NCBI RefSeq assembly: GCF_036324505.1
Contig: NC_086368.1
Span: forward strand, 10,109,421-10,173,420
Reading direction: 5' to 3'
Length of the DNA: 64,000 nt
DNA from: Eleginops maclovinus
Taxonomy: Eukaryota > Chordata > Actinopteri > Perciformes > Eleginopidae
Shown here: positions 22,707-33,641 of the stretch, in pieces
Position numbering within the stretch: the stretch's first letter is position 1
How the letters are laid out: each line of letters begins with the position of its first letter
The notes under the pieces: generated by a model
What the model was told of the DNA's origin: nothing
Database searches by the model: none
The model's input: only the letters and a program-made list of their open reading frames with translations
Translations under genes and position numbers: made by a program

Positions 22707-25700
22707 ACTCTGGTAGGACGTCTGCGGTCAGGTGTTTGAATGACGTAATTTGTTTCACCGAGCTTTGTATCTACAACATAAGGACCAGAGAATTTAGTAG
22801 ACAGAGCAGAACCAGTTACAGGCAATAGAACCAATACTTTGTCTCCTGGCTGAAACAAGCGCGCTACTGCCTTCTGGTCGTAGCGTTTCTTCATTTTCCC
22901 CTGGGCAGAAGCCAGAGCTTCCCTAGCCAAGGAACAGGCCCGATTTAGATGCTCCTTAAGTTTGGCAACATACTCCGGGATACTGCAAACTTTATTCTTT
23001 GGCATGATCAGATGCTCTTTAAGAACCCTTAATGGTCCTCTGACCTCATGTCCAAACACTAACTCAGCAGGACTAAAACCTAGAGACTCCTGAACAGCCT
23101 CCCGGGCAGCGAATAACACCAAAGGAACACCATCATCCCAATCTCTATGAGACTCATGGCAATGTTTTCTTAGCATGCATTTCATGGTCTGGTGAAATCT
23201 CTCTAGTGCCCCCTGACTTTCAGGATGATACGGGCTGGATGTCACATGCTTGATACCTAAGGTGTCAAGTACCCGGGCGAACACTTTAGACATAAAGTTG
23301 GTTCCTTGATCCGTTTGAACCACCTTGGGTAGACCAAAGAGGGAAAAAAACTTCAAAAGTGCCCTGGTGACGACTGGAGCAGTGATTTTCCGTAGTGGAA
23401 TGGCTTCTGGGAACCTAGTGGAAGCACACATGACAGTTAAGAGAAACTGATTTCCAGTTTTAGTTTTTGGCAAAGGTCCCACACAATCCACAATCACTCT
23501 TTCAAATGGCTCCCCCATTACTGGAATGGGGATGAGGGGAGCAGGGTGAATCACTTGATTCGGCTTACCAGCAACCTGGCATACATGACATGATCCACAA
23601 TGAAGAACAACATCTGACTTGAGTCCTGGCCAAAAGAAATGTTTTAAGACTCTGTCATAAGTTTTTGTTACCCCCATGTGACCTGACCACAGATGATCAT
23701 GAGCCAAGGACATCACTTGAGAACGATAGGCTGTTGGCACAACAACCTGATAAATTGCACAGGAGTCTGACTCTTCACAGGTCTCACTAACCCAACGACG
23801 CATCAATAGGCCATCCTCGATAATGTAGGCCCTCTTCTTTGACTTGGCGTCTTCCTCACTGGTAACAGAAGAGAGACATTTGGAAAGTGTTTTATCACTT
23901 AGCTGGGCTGCCAAGAATTCTTCCCTAGAGGCAGGCAGTTGTACAAGTTCTGTGCAGTTACGGGATGATCCAGCACCAGCAGACCGGGCCTCCTCTGGCA
24001 GCTTGTCCGACTCAGTCGTGACATGAGGAAACTGCCCTGTAGCAAGAAAAGAGTTAGACAAGTAATCTCCATATTTTTTTGACTGGGCCCTTGTAACCAC
24101 ACACGCAGGAAAGATCTCAGGAAGTACTTCAGCTGTTTTACCTGCGTCTAAACTTAAATCAGGAGAATGAATGACCTCCGGTACTGGCCTAACTTTGCCC
24201 CCTGCCAAGTCATTACTAAGAATGAAATCCACCCCTTTGATGGGCAAGGCAGGGAGAACGGCTACTTTAAAGAACCCTTTTACAAGAGTTGTGGAAATAT
24301 AAACATTGTGCAAAGGGGCCGCCACTAGTGTTATGCCTACACCTTGAACAACAGCACTTGAACAACATGATGAGCTGGACGTTAACGGTAAGATGCCTTC
24401 TCTGATGATAGACTGAGAACCTCCTGTGTCCCTAAGTACCTGCACTGGCAGCTGGTCTCCAGGATCCCCTGTTAAAGAAACAAAGCCCTTTGAAATAAAT
24501 GGTTTGAAACAGGGATCAGGTACATCATCCTCCTGTGATCTTTCAATGTCCGATAGTGACACTTCTTTAATGAGCCCCATGCCTTTTGGCGTTTGTAAAC
24601 GTAGTGAAGGTTGCTGTTTGCGCTTCAAGGTAAGACACTCTGAAATAAGGTGACCTGTTTTATGGCAGTAGTAACACTCACGAGGCCCCCGAGGAGGTGA
24701 TGGTGGTCCTCTAGACTTTTCAAACGGAGTGGGGCCAAGATCAGGTCTCACAGTTTGTGACACTGCAGCCTTGTCTGGGAGTAAGGAAGAAGAAAACACA
24801 CTTTTGTGAGTGAGTTCAAATTCATCCGCCAAGACCGCTGCCCTAGACAGTGAAGTGACCTTCTGCTCATTTAAGAATATTACCAACCTTTCGGGCAAAG
24901 AGTTCTTAAAATCTTCTAAGAGAAGCAATTGACGAAGAGACTCAAAACGATCCTTCACTTCACTTGCTGCACACCATTTATCAAAGAGAACACCCTTTTC
25001 TCGCGCAAACTCAACAAATGTCTGCGTAGCAGACTTTTTGTGGTTTCTGAATTTTTGCCTGTAGGCCTCCGGCACAAGCTCATAAGCACGCAAGATTGAC
25101 TCTTTAAGCACCTCGTACTGCAAGCTTTCTTCCAAAGAGAGTGACGATACCACTTCCTGAGCTTTACCGACTAATTTGCACTGAAGTAGGATTGGCCACA
25201 TGTCTTTAGGCCAAATTAGTGCAGTTGCAATTCTCTCAAAAGCACAAAAATATGAGTCAACCTCTGACTCTCTAAAAATTTGTACCAAAGCAATATGTTT
25301 GCTAACGTCAAAACGTTTAGTATGAGGGTCTGTGAGCGAAGGTATTGACCTCTCAAGTGTCTGTGACAAGGTCTTCTCTGAAGAGATTCTCAGGGCTTCG
25401 ATTTCAAGCCACTTCAACGCGATCTCCTTCTCAGCTTCTATCTCTAACTTGCAAATCTGCAGTTTGTGTTCATAGTCTGCTCTACGTGCCACTTCCTTCT
25501 CCTGGACCTCCAGCTGAAGACGGGCAAGACGAACCTTCAGTCTGGCATCCCTACTTGAACCTAAGCTACCCGGAGAGAAAGCCTCAGACCTAGGAAGCGT
25601 TGCTGGAAGAGCCTCAAGATTAACCTTGTCAACTCGAGTTGTAGTTAAGATAGCCTGACCCTTCTGTTCTAAAAACGAAGCGCCAACAATGGTTTCACTA

Positions 25701-25927
25701 TCATCAACAAACACATCAGACCTAGGCTGAGTTGACAAGACTGGGCTTACAAGTATTTTTAACTCCTCAAGTTTTTGCAGAACTATCTCTTTTAGCTCTT
25801 TTTTTAAACAATACCTGTCTACTGAAATGTTATAGTGAGCTGCAATACATAACAAGTCATCTTTGCGACATGAATCCAACTTATCAAAACTTGGATTTTT
25901 GATGAAATCCTTTAATTCAAAACCCAT
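22625..25927 (-). CDS. Gmr1-like gag-protease-integrase
   Basis: From ATG 25927 about 1100 residues. An N-terminal helical region (GFELKDFIKN...) and a SCAN-like retroviral gag domain (residues about 210-390, ending in FEFAREKG-like and EFELTHKS motifs) precede one zinc knuckle, CYYCHKTGHLISEC (about 415-428). A protease follows with RDTGGSQS near 499. Integrase has the zinc-binding HHCC region (HLWSGHMGV ... CGSCHVC, near 742-790), then VDCVGPLP, TDQGTNF and ALERFHQ for the D, D, E triad near 812, 872 and 909, and a C-terminal domain with HVNMLKRY. The frame ends at 22625 where RT continues in another frame. Confidence 0.9.
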   Translation of the reverse strand: MGFELKDFIKNPSFDKLDSCRKDDLLCIAAHYNISVDRYCLKKELKEIVLQKLEELKILVSPVLSTQPRSDVFVDDSETIVGASFLEQKGQAILTTTRVDKVNLEALPATLPRSEAFSPGSLGSSRDARLKVRLARLQLEVQEKEVARRADYEHKLQICKLEIEAEKEIALKWLEIEALRISSEKTLSQTLERSIPSLTDPHTKRFDVSKHIALVQIFRESEVDSYFCAFERIATALIWPKDMWPILLQCKLVGKAQEVVSSLSLEESLQYEVLKESILRAYELVPEAYRQKFRNHKKSATQTFVEFAREKGVLFDKWCAASEVKDRFESLRQLLLLEDFKNSLPERLVIFLNEQKVTSLSRAAVLADEFELTHKSVFSSSLLPDKAAVSQTVRPDLGPTPFEKSRGPPSPPRGPRECYYCHKTGHLISECLTLKRKQQPSLRLQTPKGMGLIKEVSLSDIERSQEDDVPDPCFKPFISKGFVSLTGDPGDQLPVQVLRDTGGSQSIIREGILPLTSSSSCCSSAVVQGVGITLVAAPLHNVYISTTLVKGFFKVAVLPALPIKGVDFILSNDLAGGKVRPVPEVIHSPDLSLDAGKTAEVLPEIFPACVVTRAQSKKYGDYLSNSFLATGQFPHVTTESDKLPEEARSAGAGSSRNCTELVQLPASREEFLAAQLSDKTLSKCLSSVTSEEDAKSKKRAYIIEDGLLMRRWVSETCEESDSCAIYQVVVPTAYRSQVMSLAHDHLWSGHMGVTKTYDRVLKHFFWPGLKSDVVLHCGSCHVCQVAGKPNQVIHPAPLIPIPVMGEPFERVIVDCVGPLPKTKTGNQFLLTVMCASTRFPEAIPLRKITAPVVTRALLKFFSLFGLPKVVQTDQGTNFMSKVFARVLDTLGIKHVTSSPYHPESQGALERFHQTMKCMLRKHCHESHRDWDDGVPLVLFAAREAVQESLGFSPAELVFGHEVRGPLRVLKEHLIMPKNKVCSIPEYVAKLKEHLNRACSLAREALASAQGKMKKRYDQKAVARLFQPGDKVLVLLPVTGSALSTKFSGPYVVDTKLGETNYVIQTPDRRRPTRVCHVNMLKRYRSRMTKMSLPKLTRWGR

Positions 25928-25994
25928 TTTCTCAGCCAAACTGTCACAACTACAGTGACTTCTCAATAGTGGTTGTCTTTAGCTCAGGAAAAAG

Positions 25995-26012
25995 ATCCCG
26001 GACGAGCCCCCA
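25995..26012 (-). other. Primer-binding site, tRNA-Pro type
   Basis: The minus strand reads TGGGGGCTCGTCCGGGAT, the classic 18-nt complement of the 3' end of proline tRNA. It starts four bases inside the 5' LTR border. Confidence 0.88.
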
Positions 26013-26016
26013 TTTG

Positions 26017-26714
26017 TGTTACGTCCCCACTAAAGTCTAGGGGACCTGGAGACAGTAACACACGACAACCAATTAATGAGCAAGTCAGATTAAATGTAGA
26101 CAGACAATGTTTATTTCTAATAACTAAAGAATGAACAACAAATGTTCTTCAGGAGAGGAGGAGGAGGAGGAGGAGACAAAGGAGATTGTGCCAAATAAAA
26201 GAAATAAATATAACAAAAACCAGGCCTATCCCTACATATCTTCTGAAACAAACTCAACCAAAAACCCTCACTTCCTGAACTACTAATAAGTGGACAAAGC
26301 AAAATACAGGGGTGGCAACAATCCGCTAACCTAGTGTGTCTAACATATGTTATCTACGTGATGAGATGTAAAGGGTACCCCAAACTTACCTAACTCCTCC
26401 ACTTCCCACCACACACACACAGTCACAACATATAGCACAGGATACACAATGCTTTAACGCGCAGTCAAATTGAGGCTCTCCAGTCAGCAGCAGGCCCAGC
26501 AGTGAGACCCCCCGAGAAGGCTTCCTGGTTGTCTCCTTTATGGCTGGTCCTGGGTGCTGATTGGTCAGCTGAGGGTGAGAGGAGCCAATCAGTCATCAGT
26601 CAGAGATGCCCAGGCAGGTACTGATCAGCTGCTGATCAGCTATAGCGAATGACAGGGAGTAGAGAAAAGAGCAGGAGGCAAGAAACAAAAGTACAGCCTG
26701 CCCGGCACGTAACA
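26017..26714 (-). repeat. Gmr1-like element 5' LTR
   Basis: 698 bp, second copy of 20369-21074, followed by the TSD GTCAC and the rest of the Tc1 element. Confidence 0.93.
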
Positions 26715-26884
26715 GTCACCTACAAACAAGCAAGATTTCTGGCTCTCACAGACCTGTAACTTCTTCTTTAAGAGGCTCCTCTGTCCTCCACTCGTTACCT
26801 GTATTAATGGCACCTTTTTGAACTCGTTATGAGTATAAAAGACACCTGTCCACAACCTCAAACAGTCATACTCCAAACTCCACT

Positions 26885-27858
26885 ATGGCCAAGACCAAAG
26901 AGCTGTCAAAGGAGACAAGAGACAAAATTGTAGACCTGCATCAGGATGGGAAAACTGAATCTGCAATAGGTAAGCAGCTTGGTGTGAAGAAATCAACAGT
27001 GGGAGCAATTATTAGAAAATGGAAGACATACAAGACCACTGCTAATCTCCCTCGATCTGGGGCTCCACGCAAGATCTCACCCCGTGGGGTCAAAATGATC
27101 ACGAGAACAGTGAGCAAAAATCCCAGAACCACACGGGGGGACCTAGTGAATGACCTGCAGAGAGCTGGGACCAAAGTAACAGAGGCTACCATCAGTAACA
27201 CACTACGCCGCCAGGGACTTCAATCCTGCAGTTCCAGACGTGTCCCCCTGCTTAAGCCAGTACATGTCCAGGCCCGTCTGAAGTTTGCTAGAGGGCATTT
27301 GGATGATCCAGAAGAGGATTGGGACTCGATCGTCGTGTTTGGAGGAGAAAGAATGCAGAGTTGCATCCAAAGAACACCATACCTACTGTGAAGCATGGGG
27401 GTGGAAACATCATGCTTTGGGGCTGTTTTTCTGCAAAGGGACCAGGACGACTGATCCGTGTAAAGGAAAGAATGAATGGGGCCATGTATCGTGAGATTTT
27501 GGGTGAAAACCTCCTTCCATCAGCAAGGGCACTGAAGATGAAGCGTGGCTGGGTCTTTCAGCATGACAATGATCCCAAACACACCGCCAGGGCAACGAAG
27601 GAGTGGCTTCGTAAGAAGCATTTCAAGGTCCTGGAGTGGCCTAGCCAGTCTCCAGATCTCAACCCCATAGAAAATCTTTGGAGGGAGTTGAAAGTCCGTG
27701 TTGCCCAGCGACAGCCCCAAAACATCACTGCTTTAGAGGAGATCTGCATGGAGGAATGGGCCAAAATACCAGCAACAGTGTGTGAAAACCTTGTGAAGAC
27801 TTACAGAAAACGTTTGACCTCTGTCATTGCCAACAAAGGGTATATAACAAAGTATTGA
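26885..27858 (+). pseudogene. Tc1-like transposase, catalytic deletion
   Basis: Starts at ATG 26885 ([16 protein letters not shown]) with paired DNA-binding helices and the GRPR-like linker region. Compared with 44470-45417 it lacks about 52 bp near 27331, which removes the segment with WSDETK, the first catalytic Asp, and shifts the frame. The remaining frame (27319-27858) keeps the second Asp ([10 protein letters not shown]), the [11 protein letters not shown]lu motif and a complete C-terminus (KGYITKY). It cannot encode active transposase. Confidence 0.93.
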
Positions 27859-28075
27859 GATGAACTTTTGTTATTGACCAAATACTTATTTTCCACAATC
27901 ATTTGAAATAAATTCTTTAAAAATCCTACAATGTGATTTCCTGGATTTGTTTTTCTCATTCTGTCTCTCATAGTTGAGGTATACCTATGATGAAAATTAC
28001 AGGCCTCTCTCATCTTTTTAAATGGGAGAACTTGCACAATTGGTGGCTGACTAAATACTTTTTTGCCCTACTGTA

Positions 28076-28457
28076 TTATTCAACAGTCTTACTTCACTAA
28101 CACCACCTAACTGTAAACCTAAACCATGTCACTTTATTTGTATCTTCTGCTAACAATAAACACATGACCAAATAAAAATGTGTTCCTGATCAATGTTGAA
28201 AATAAATCTTCTCCCTGTGACATCTCAAAACAATATTGTACAAATAACATTTAACAATGCTTTCCAACATTTACTCCTTTTTTTTTTCTCCTTTTATTAT
28301 TTTCAGTGTCCTTATACCACAGTTCAGCCTGCATAGTCCTTCAGGTACCCTGGCCTAACAACTGCTCGACCAGATTTGGTAGTTACAGTCTGTTGTGTGT
28401 CACCCACGACTCTGTCAGGGGTTGCAACAGTCTCTGGTGTTGTGTGAGTTTCTTCAG
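28076..28457 (-). other. Y internal 3' noncoding region
   Basis: This is AT-rich sequence between the Y polypurine tract and the end of pol, matched nearly base for base at 50665-50914 in the Y derivative. Confidence 0.8.
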
Positions 28458-28850
28458 TCACTGTGTGGTTCGCCACACTGGGTGCTGTGCTGGGTCCCGT
28501 CTTATGTGACGTCGATTCCTCCGAAGAACACCTCCAGTGTCCAGCTGTACTGCATAGGACCTGTGGTCCACAGGATTCACCACCGTAGCCTTTCTCCAGA
28601 CTGTGTGGGGATCAAAAGGCTGTATTCTAACACGGTCTCCCCGTTTCAGTGTATCCATGTCCTTGGCTGTCCTGTTGAAGTATTTGGCTTGTCTCCTTTG
28701 CCTGTCAATCAGTTCTCGAGTTGTTTGTTTTACCTCTGGCTGCAGAAGACTATCCCTTGTTGGTAGTAGGGTTCTGGTTCTCCTACACAGCAGTCTCTGA
28801 GCTGGGCTTGTCTTTAGTCCTTCAGTTGGTGTGTTGCGGTGATCCAACAT
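28458..28850 (-). pseudogene. Y integrase C-terminal fragment
   Basis: Begins MLDHRNTPTEG and includes the basic GDRVRIQPFDPHTVW region typical of the C-terminal part of gypsy integrases. It is in the same frame as the 28878-30578 fragment but separated from it by in-frame stops (TAA at 28878-28880 and a TGA soon after). The end is frame-shifted relative to the 50915-51250 copy. Confidence 0.85.
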
Positions 28851-28877
28851 TGACAGGTATGGGTCCTCTCATGCAGC

Positions 28878-30578
28878 TTAGGCTTTCCTCATCAGTCGTT
28901 TTGCTGTTTTCACAGCAGACTCTGCCTTCCCGTTGCTTTGTGGGTATCCAGGAGATGAAGTTCTGTGCTGAAACTCCCACAGCTGACAGAAACGCTGGAA
29001 CTCTTGGGAATTGTACTGTGGCCCGTTATCTGAAACAACTACATCTGGAATACCCTGACGGGCAAAGTGAGCCTTCAGCTTCCTTATCACAGTACTTGAT
29101 TTTGTATATGGTAAGTGGTCGATTTCCCAAAAGTTGGAATAGTAATCAACTGTAATTAGGTAGTCTTTGTTGTCATAAGTGAACAAATCTGTACCAACCC
29201 TGGCCCACGGTCTACTTGGTACCTCATGTGGATGTAATGTCTCTTTTTGTTGTTTTACATCAACTGATCTGCAAATGTCACATTTTGCTATGAATGTCTT
29301 AATATGTTCGTTCATTCCCGGCCAGTAGACACATATTCTTGCGCGCCTGAGGTATCCCTCCACCCCCAGGTGAGCGGAGTGAATACGGCGGATGATCTCA
29401 CTGCGGAGTGTGTCCGGGATGACAGCTCTCTCTCCTCTGAAAATGATTTCATCCTGAATGCTCAGCTCCTCTTGGAATGAGTAGTAGTGCATGATGTCCA
29501 TTGGTGTGTCTTTCTTATTTGGTGACCATCCCTTTTGAATGGTCTTATTTAGTGTCTGTAGTGTTTTGTCTTCTCGGGTAGCAGAGCGGATTGTGCTTAG
29601 TCTCTCTTCTGAGATTGGTAGGTAGTCAACCATGTTGATCGTCTCAATCTTCGCTTCCACTGAACCTGTAGTGGAGCTCTCCATCAAGTATGCTCTGCTC
29701 AAGGTATCTGCAAGCAACATGTCACGTCCAGGGACATGGTTCACATCTATGTCATATCTCTGAAGCCTGAGCAACATTCTTTGGAGTCTCTTTGGTGCGC
29801 TCAACAGCGGCTTCTTGACAATGTTCTCCAACGGCTTATGGTCACTCTGTACTGTCACTTTTCGGCCATAAGTATATTGATGGAATTTTTCCATCCCAAA
29901 GACAATAGCCAAACATTCCTTTTCGATTTGGGCATAGCCCCTTTCCGTCTGTGTCAGTGCTCTGCTCCCGAAAGCTACAGGCTCCCCTTTTTGTGTCAGT
30001 GCTGCTCCTAGCCCCGTTTCAGATGCGTCACACTGCAATGTCAGTTCCTCATTTGGGTTGAAGTATTTAAGTACAGGTGCTTTGGCTATATTGTCCTTTA
30101 GCCTGCAGAACGCTTCGTCATGCATCTCTGTCCAATCCCACATATTGTCTCTGTGTGTGAGCTGTCTCAGTATCTCGCAGTCGTCCGATAGGTGTTGATA
30201 GAATTTAGAGAGATAATTCACCATGCCAACAAGTCTCTGTACGCCTTTCACGTCTGTTGGTCTCGGCATGTCCCTCACTGCTCGAACCTTATCGGGGTCA
30301 ATTTTCAGTCCATCGGCTGTCAGCAGGTGTCCGATGTATGGTACCTCCTGTCTTCTCAGCCTGAACTTGTCTGCGTTCAGTTTTATGTTCTTTTCCCTGC
30401 ATCTGTTTAGAAACTGTCTCACTTTCGCATCGTGGTCTTTGTTGGCCATCTCTTGTGTATCACCTTCACCTGTGATCAATACATCATCGGCTATGATGTA
30501 TATGCCCGGCAGCCCCTCCAGCACTTGTGTCAGCTTCAGCTGGAAAATCTCAGGTGCTGGGCTGATTCCCATAGGCAT
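28878..30578 (-). pseudogene. Y reverse transcriptase (N-terminus missing), RNase H and integrase
   Basis: The 566-residue frame opens inside RT at MPMGISPAPEIFQ and has the IIADDVLI active site, the RNase H domain (LQCDASETGLGAAL, QIEKECLAIVFG, SDHKPLENI) and integrase: zinc-binding HLGVEGYLRRA with CDIC, then TVDYYSNF, SDNGPQYNS and NGKAES as the D, D, E triad. This is the ordinary gypsy order RT-RNase H-IN, unlike the Gmr1-like element 2 kb away. The first part of RT is deleted at the junction near 30580-30590. Confidence 0.9.
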
Positions 30579-30588
30579 CCTGAGCCAC

Positions 30589-31173
30589 CTAGCCTATAGC
30601 TAGAATGTTCTCATATTGTACTTTGATCAGTTTCATAGCTTCACTTGTCTTTCTGCCAAGCAGTGGCAGTTTGCAGTCCTCATTCACTACCACAAACTCC
30701 AGCCGGTATAGTTTCTGGTTTCTCGGGTTCCTCACCTTCACCTTGCATTTTCCAAGTGGATGCAGCTTGGTTTTGTTGTACATAATCAGCACTTTCTTTG
30801 TGCGTTCCATCTGAGTGTCTGGATTCAATAGATTTATGGGGATTACATTACAGGTAGCTCCACAATCTATTTGAAACTTCACAAGCTCTTTGCCTACTAG
30901 CATCCCTGCAAAAAGCTGGCTGTTCTTGGCTTCGTCATCTCTGGTCTCATTGCCAGTCTTTGTCAGTATCTCTGTAGTATTGACAGTCATGACGTCCTCA
31001 TAATCATCACTGTCCTCTTCAGTCACACAGTGTACCTGTTTTCCTCTTTTCCATTTCTCTGTATTGGATTTGCATCTGACTGCAAAGTGATTTTCTTTAC
31101 CACATTTTTTGCAGCGCTTTCCAAAGGCTGGACATTTGGCCTTGTTTCTTTCATGCGTCTTCCCACAGAACAT
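30589..31173 (-). pseudogene. Y zinc knuckle and aspartic protease
   Basis: Begins in the zinc-finger region (MFCGKTHERNKAKCP, then CKKCGKENHFAVRC) and carries an aspartic protease with QIDCGATCNVI; Cys replaces the usual Ser or Thr after Asp, as in this family's relatives as I recall. The frame ends at 30589 where RT sequence missing its start follows. It is offset from the gag frame 31197-31579. Confidence 0.85.
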
Positions 31174-31196
31174 GCATGACAGTGTCCATGTTTTTA

Positions 31197-31579
31197 TCTT
31201 GCCTTTGCTGTCTGTTTCACTATGTGTACTTCTTCCAGTGTGCTTCCTTCAATGGTTTTGCTATTTTCACGTGACAACTCTGTAGCTCTGCACAACTGTA
31301 GACACGTGTCCAATGTCAGCTTTCCCTTTCTGAGTAATCTCTCTCTCAGTCCTGAGTTGTTGTTGCCACATACTATTCTATCACGTATAAGTGAGTCCTT
31401 TATGTCTCCAAAGTTACATGTGATGGCTAACACTCTGAGATCAGTTACATCAATGTTTTCATCCCGTCCTTGATTTCTCATGAAAAAACGATACCTTTCT
31501 ACTGTCTCATTTACCTTAGGGTTGCAATGTTCATCAAATTTTCCAATCAGTTCACTGAGTTTCCTCCTGGGAGAAGTCA
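31197..31579 (-). pseudogene. Y gag, C-terminal part
   Basis: Encodes SDVTSPRRKLSELIGKF and ENIDVTDLRVLA, matched in the derivative at 51479-51799. The open frame continues artificially into the hAT end up to 31748; that N-terminal part is not gag. The N-terminal half of gag lies beyond the hAT insertion at 36506-36671. Confidence 0.8.
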
Positions 31580-32875
31580 CATCGCTCCACTGGCGTAAAG
31601 TATACCCCCGCAGCCCCCGCGAGGCGGGGGGGCCCCGGCCCCCCTCATATGAGAACGGGCCCCCTACCTCTATACCCCAAAGCGGCCGCCGACAGCATGT
31701 TAGATTTCTACTAGAGCGGCCGCGGCCGGCCGCAATTTTGAAAGACACTACATGAAATAATACTGCGCCAGTGGATACATGAACAACTTACTTTTATTTT
31801 GAAACCCGGAAATTGGGTGTGTTGTCATTGACTTTTCTGAAGTATTTCTTAGCTAAACCTCGCTACTGACTGTGACTGATCGCCTGAAGATTACAGTGTT
31901 TCAGATGCCGTCGTGGCTAGCAATCAGAGCAGACACATCTCTTCTCACAGGATGAGACCGTATTTTTGTGCACCAATGATGACAAATCATCACGTTTGTA
32001 TGGCAGTGATGTAAGAAAAGTCTAAATAAAAAATACCTATTCAAAATAGTAATATTAGTATCCTCCTGTTTGCTCTGACTAGCTAAAGTCTTCGTATGTC
32101 GCAGAAGTGTTGGTTTATAACTAGCACAGCCTCATCGTTCTCTAAATTGGTAAGACATCGCCAGATCAACGACATTTGAATGGATTGTAAACCCATGGCA
32201 CTTTTATGTTCAGAGATATGTAACATTTAATTATTGGTCTGTATGGGACGTTCAAAAAAGCTAATTTTCGCGTTACCGCTTATGGAAATGTCTGTCACTT
32301 CGTGACTTTCGCAACCTCCAAAGCAAGCTCCCGCGTCTGTGGGTGAAAGCTATTTTGTGCACAAGTAACAACGATGGTAATCAGATGTGTTTTCTGTTTA
32401 TGAAAGTCTGAAGAAACGTATTTTAAAATGTTTTATCGTTCGTCATCTCACTTTTCATGCCTAGTTTGCCAGCAAACTTGCTAGCTTGTCTTGTATTTAC
32501 TTGTCTTAGACTGAGGTAATATTAGTCTGATGAGTTCGAGGTTGATACTAGCTAGCTATTGAATGCATCAGCCTCATCGCTTACTAAACTGATCATATTT
32601 AGATAAATGTATAGATAAACATGTATAGTTAAAAAAAACTGTGAAAATGAGTCACTGTTTCATTCTCACTTCTAATTATTCTTCGTTTGTGTCTACTAGT
32701 ACAAGTTATTCAAATACTCTCCATTCTTTTTTTTTAGCTGTAAGCTCATTGTAAAAGCAGTAGCTGTGTTGTATACAGCTTTCCCGGGCCGCTAGGGGGG
32801 GCCCGTGTTCGTCTCCCGATATGATTCAATGCACGAAATATGCGATCTAATATTACGCGCCATTTCACCGCAGAA

Positions 32876-33017
32876 ATGAAGCGCACCAGAGAAAAAAGTG
32901 GTGCTCAAAAGCGACAAAACAAAAAGAAAAGAGATGAATTTACATCCACACTGCCCAAAATTTCATCTGTTTTTGGGAGAGTGCAGCCTAACTCTCCACT
33001 TCAGGATGCACAATCAG
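32876..33017 (+). CDS. hAT transposase, probable exon 1
   Basis: ATG 32876 opens a lysine/arginine-rich start (MKRTREKSGAQKRQNKKKR), typical of TTF-type hAT transposases, and reaches a donor CAG|GTAGGG. It ends in phase 1. The next exon could be 33392-33533 (acceptor GGGTTAG, donor GCAG|GTGAGG), which fits that phase and contains DAEITGACPSASDEEDAVH. Splicing is inferred. Confidence 0.55.
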
Positions 33018-33391
33018 GTAGGGTCGTGGAAAAAAAAAACTAGCGCAGTTACAGTAAAACGAGGCAGTGGCCTGAGGCAGCCTCTAGCCTCCACTAGCCT
33101 CCATGCAAGCTAAGCATCAAAGTTACGTTTTGTATTGAAAAGAAGTAAATAACATGTGACAATTAAACAAAGAGAAAAAAATACTTAAGTAAAACGTCTA
33201 ATTGTTTCTCTCATTTAAAACGCAAGGGAATTGGATTTTCATCCATCCGTCCAGAAATGTCTTAAGCTAACATGTAGGCCCCTACAGCTCCCTCGTAGGC
33301 GTCTGTGTTAAAAACTTGCGGAGAATTTGTGACATGGCCGTGAGAACCCAAAATAAGTTCTGAAATGCAATCGGACTCTTCAAAGGGTTAG

Positions 33392-33533
33392 CAGCAGACG
33401 AGGAGGGAGGGATCGCTGCGCATCAGACAGACGCTGAAATCACAGGCGCATGCCCTTCTGCATCGGATGAGGAAGATGCCGTGCATCGGGTGGCTGCTGA
33501 TGGCAGAGATAGGCATACCGCAGGTGAGGCTCT
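33392..33533 (+). CDS. hAT transposase, probable exon 2
   Basis: An acidic segment in phase with exon 1. Its sequence is partly duplicated at the start of the next exon (33642-33732), suggesting a tandem duplication of about 250 bp inside the gene. One of the two copies may be skipped. Confidence 0.45.
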
Positions 33534-33641
33534 GGCTGTGCCGTTGACTCTTCTTCATAAAGACAAAGCATCAAAGTTGTTGTTTTTTATTATTGAAAAG
33601 CAGTAAATAGCCTGTGGCAATTAAATAAAGAGCCTGAAAAG

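Larger units (their letters stand above)
20369..26714 (-). mobile_element. Gmr1-like Ty3/gypsy retrotransposon, minus strand, nearly intact
   Basis: LTRs 20369-21074 and 26017-26714 are flanked by GTCAC (20364-20368 and 26715-26719); the second Tc1 copy shows the empty site at 44300. The minus strand carries gag, protease, integrase, then reverse transcriptase and RNase H. Integrase ahead of RT is the copia-like order that defines the Gmr1 group of Ty3/gypsy elements, first described in Atlantic cod. A primer site complementary to tRNA-Pro (25995-26012) and a G-rich polypurine tract (21075-21084) are present. The only lesion I see is a frame change between integrase and RT. Confidence 0.93.
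20161..28073 (+). mobile_element. Tc1-like transposon copy 1, inside Y and split by a Gmr1-like element
   Basis: Ends are inverted (CAGTGGGGCAAAAAAGTATT at 20161 and its complement ending 28073), flanked by TA at 20159-20160 and 28074-28075. The empty site in the Y derivative (near 50660, TGATATATTATTC) confirms the borders. Without the LTR element it is about 1.56 kb. Its transposase is broken. Confidence 0.95.

Noticed and set aside
31605..31735. NotI and FseI sites suggesting cloning-vector contamination
   Set aside because: The sites lie inside the hAT element, between its terminal repeat and its transposase, in a G/C-rich subterminal region; no vector sequence is visible.
31588..31748. 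N-terminal extension of Y gag (MSFKIAAGRGRSS...)
   Set aside because: This part of the frame is hAT terminal sequence; true gag resumes only outside the TSD.
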